From NCBI RefSeq assembly GCF_040581485.1, contig NC_090130.1, positions 4,402,001 to 4,466,000 on the forward strand: a DNA stretch of 64,000 nucleotides, written 5' to 3'. The translations under genes were made by a program, and so were the position numbers. Source of the DNA: Linepithema humile. Lineage: Eukaryota > Arthropoda > Insecta > Hymenoptera > Formicidae. The notes beneath the pieces were generated by a model. The model searched no databases and was not told the DNA's origin. It worked only from the letters and a program-made list of their open reading frames with translations. This document shows, piece after piece, positions 61,790 to 64,000 of this stretch; position 1 is the stretch's first letter; every line of letters starts with the position of its first letter.

Positions 61790-64000
61790 ATGATGATAAT
61801 GCTAATTAATAAAACCGACATGAGTAGTGATTTGTAACATAACGTAATTAATCCTCCGTTGCCCCGTATTATCTTCAAGTATTGCAATATAAATGAATAT
61901 AAGAAATACAATAAAGAGAAGATATAATCGAAAATAATCATAAATGATTTTCAATCGCTAATAGCAAATCTAAATAATTAGAGATTTTACCTTATAAATC
62001 ATAATTGAATTTGAATTCCACAAATCTGTTTTAACTTCAGATTATTTAATAATCATAGTCGACCAATCTTTGTTTGATGCAAAATAATCATTGATTTGTA
62101 GTTGAGTCGTAATTAATTAATGTTTACTTTGACACTTGTCAAAGCTGTCTGCCCACAAATTTCAATATTTTCGTAATACGAAACGATACGAATATTTGTT
62201 CAGTACAAACAAATATTACTTATTAATTATATATATGAAGATTATACGAAAGATGAAATGTGAAGGTAGCACGAATGCAATGCTTATCTAGCTTATCTCA
62301 AAATAGCACCTCAAATGTATTACTTTATTTGAATAATTCGATTCAATACACCATTTCTCAATCAATATATAAATTAAAATTCGTGATTTATTTTTATTTC
62401 ACGAATCAGAGATTATTTTGAAACCACAAGTATAAATTTGAAAAATCGTAACTGTTACTCGTCGAATAAAAATTAACCACAAACAGACTGTTAAGCATCA
62501 ATATACATGTGCGATATCAGATACTATCGTTTTGCATGTAACAATTTATCTAAAACAAGATCGAAAATCGTCTTTATCAGATCATCTCAAAGGAAAAACT
62601 GTAATCATAAATTGTAATTATCAAAACTTTACCCAATAAATCATGAAGATTATTTGTGCTTTCGACAATCTGTCAAAACATCGTATAATTTTCATTGCAT
62701 TTCGGCTATCCGGTGAGCATTAAAGGAGGAAAAAACTAGCAGAATGGCTAGTGGCAAGTTACGACACCCGATAGATCGGTACGACAGGGCTAAATTGAAT
62801 TTCTCGACTTCTGCTGACGAGCGAGCTCCGAGCTTCGATTTCTTCGAATTTTAGGGTTAGTAGCGTCATGGCAGCTACCCTATCCCCTTTAAGCGCGCCC
62901 TTATCGGCGTGGTCCTTCCACACCCACGGTGCCGCACACATCTCCGCTAAGTTTCGGCCTGATCCGTGAGTATACATCAGGGAATATTCGCTTTCATGTG
63001 TGCGCATAAAAACTTGGCGCGAGTCACAGGAGAGACATCGTCGTTACTTGATCCCACGGGAATGTCCCTCATCTATTGTCGCATTTTTTGCGAGTTATTC
63101 TCGGCCTCCCGCCGCACGCGCAGAAACGTGTGGCGCGCGACTGGAATTCTTATCGGATATCCATCACATGTCATAGACGAAGTTACGGCGGGACAAAAGT
63201 TCGCCGGGAATCCCGAACCCCGAGTTCGAAAGAGTCGGCCAGTGTTACGCCCGTCCGGAAATCGCATTAACTCCGGCGCAGTTCGAAATTGATGTCACGC
63301 TACGTGAAGTCGTGAACAGATTTTCATTTGTTGAACGAATAACATTTTGATACCATGCTTTAATAAAATTTAATGATAAGAGAAAAATTCAAGCACTCGA
63401 ACAGACATTCGAGTCAATTAATAGTAATCAATAAAATCAAGCTTAAATAATGTAACTCAAGCTTAAATTCTCATAATTATTAGTGCATTTCTCAAAATTT
63501 TTAATAATTTAAAGTAGCGTTGTCTTTTCTCTTTTTGAGATCAAGTCAAATATAATCTTTGCAATAGCATATATCAAAAGACTCTTCAAGCAAGTTTAAA
63601 CATCACTAATTAATGCAAATAATAAAAAACCTTTAAAGATTTTTAAAGATGAGAAGAAACTTATCTTCACGATAGCAAGTCAACAAATGAAGAGATGACA
63701 CAGAGTCATATCTTTCCGAGATACGTAAAATATTTATACTGCACTCAGAATCAGACGCGTGATGCGAAAAAAAAACTTATTCGTTTTTAATAAATGCATG
63801 CACGCGCGAAAAAAGATTTCTCGAACACGCGCGAGAAAAGAAGCAAATAGTCCTCGCGAGGATATAGAAGAAACTCCCCGGGGTCCATTCCTCATCTGCG
63901 TCGCAACTTATCGACGAGTTTTCAAGCTCGTGCACGACGTTAAAGGCACACAGGAGCGCGTGCGGTGGATTCTTATCGGAGATGCATCGTGTGTCACTGC

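Larger units (their letters stand above)
48001..64000. other. No gene recognised; intron or 5' flank
   Basis: AT-rich with CpG-rich patches at 49.1-49.7, 53.1-53.9, 56.3-56.55, 59.85-60.2, 60.5-60.9 and 62.75-64.0 kb. Several open frames of 60-150 codons occur, matching no family I recognise; their number and length fit chance. The promoter-like module at 59.9 kb and a coding-like minus frame at the right edge are the only gene-related hints. Confidence 0.5.

Noticed and set aside
62759..63292. Overlapping minus (82 codon) and plus (108 codon) frames
   Set aside because: Both strands open in a CpG-rich patch; neither peptide is recognisable.

Overview
The window looks like insect nuclear DNA, most likely from a hymenopteran such as an ant. 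It is AT-rich, broken by short CpG-rich islands, dense in simple repeats, and contains one recognisable gene split by long introns. The species assignment is an inference from composition and gene type; no marker fixes it. No operon, rRNA, tRNA or CRISPR array was seen.

The one gene I can support is on the minus strand: the 3' half of a Drosophila-type acetylcholinesterase (Ace, the ace-2 lineage of insects). Four internal exons read cleanly, with consensus splice sites and matching phases. In transcription order they are 21476-21334 (GTYF...IIFQ), 14287-14135 (YTDWD...FFTQ), 9603-9440 (RTSTN...AYTG, carrying the catalytic His) and 6460-6303 (KPTQS...KGIPG). Together they encode about 206 residues, covering the C-terminal 40% or so of the catalytic domain. 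The catalytic Glu should be the last complete codon of the next upstream exon, and the Ser exon lies further 5'. I found neither within the 42.5 kb to the right, so either that intron is very long or I missed a short exon. The end of the gene is also open: the last exon ends at a perfect donor, but in-frame reading without splicing stops four codons after the last Leu-Lys-Gly, so GPI-tail and truncated forms are both conceivable.

Region by region: 1-6300 is 3' flank or 3' intron/UTR and includes a degenerate CCTTATCGG repeat patch at 4.0-4.3 kb. From 6.3 to 21.5 kb are the Ace exons, with introns of 3.0, 4.5 and 7.0 kb; the longest carries an 803-bp non-autonomous DNA transposon with TTAA flanks and terminal inverted repeats (piggyBac-like). 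From 21.5 to 64 kb there is probably intron and/or 5' flank. It has no gene I can support, but it has several patterned stretches: a 13-bp perfect hairpin (21.7 kb), polypurine tracts, palindromes in a CpG-rich island (33.9-34.2 kb), degenerate short-period arrays (39-40, 46.9 and 50.2-50.6 kb), and a CRE plus TATA promoter-like module (59.9 kb).

Long open frames elsewhere are about as frequent as chance predicts in 64 kb and resemble no family I know, so they are not annotated as genes.
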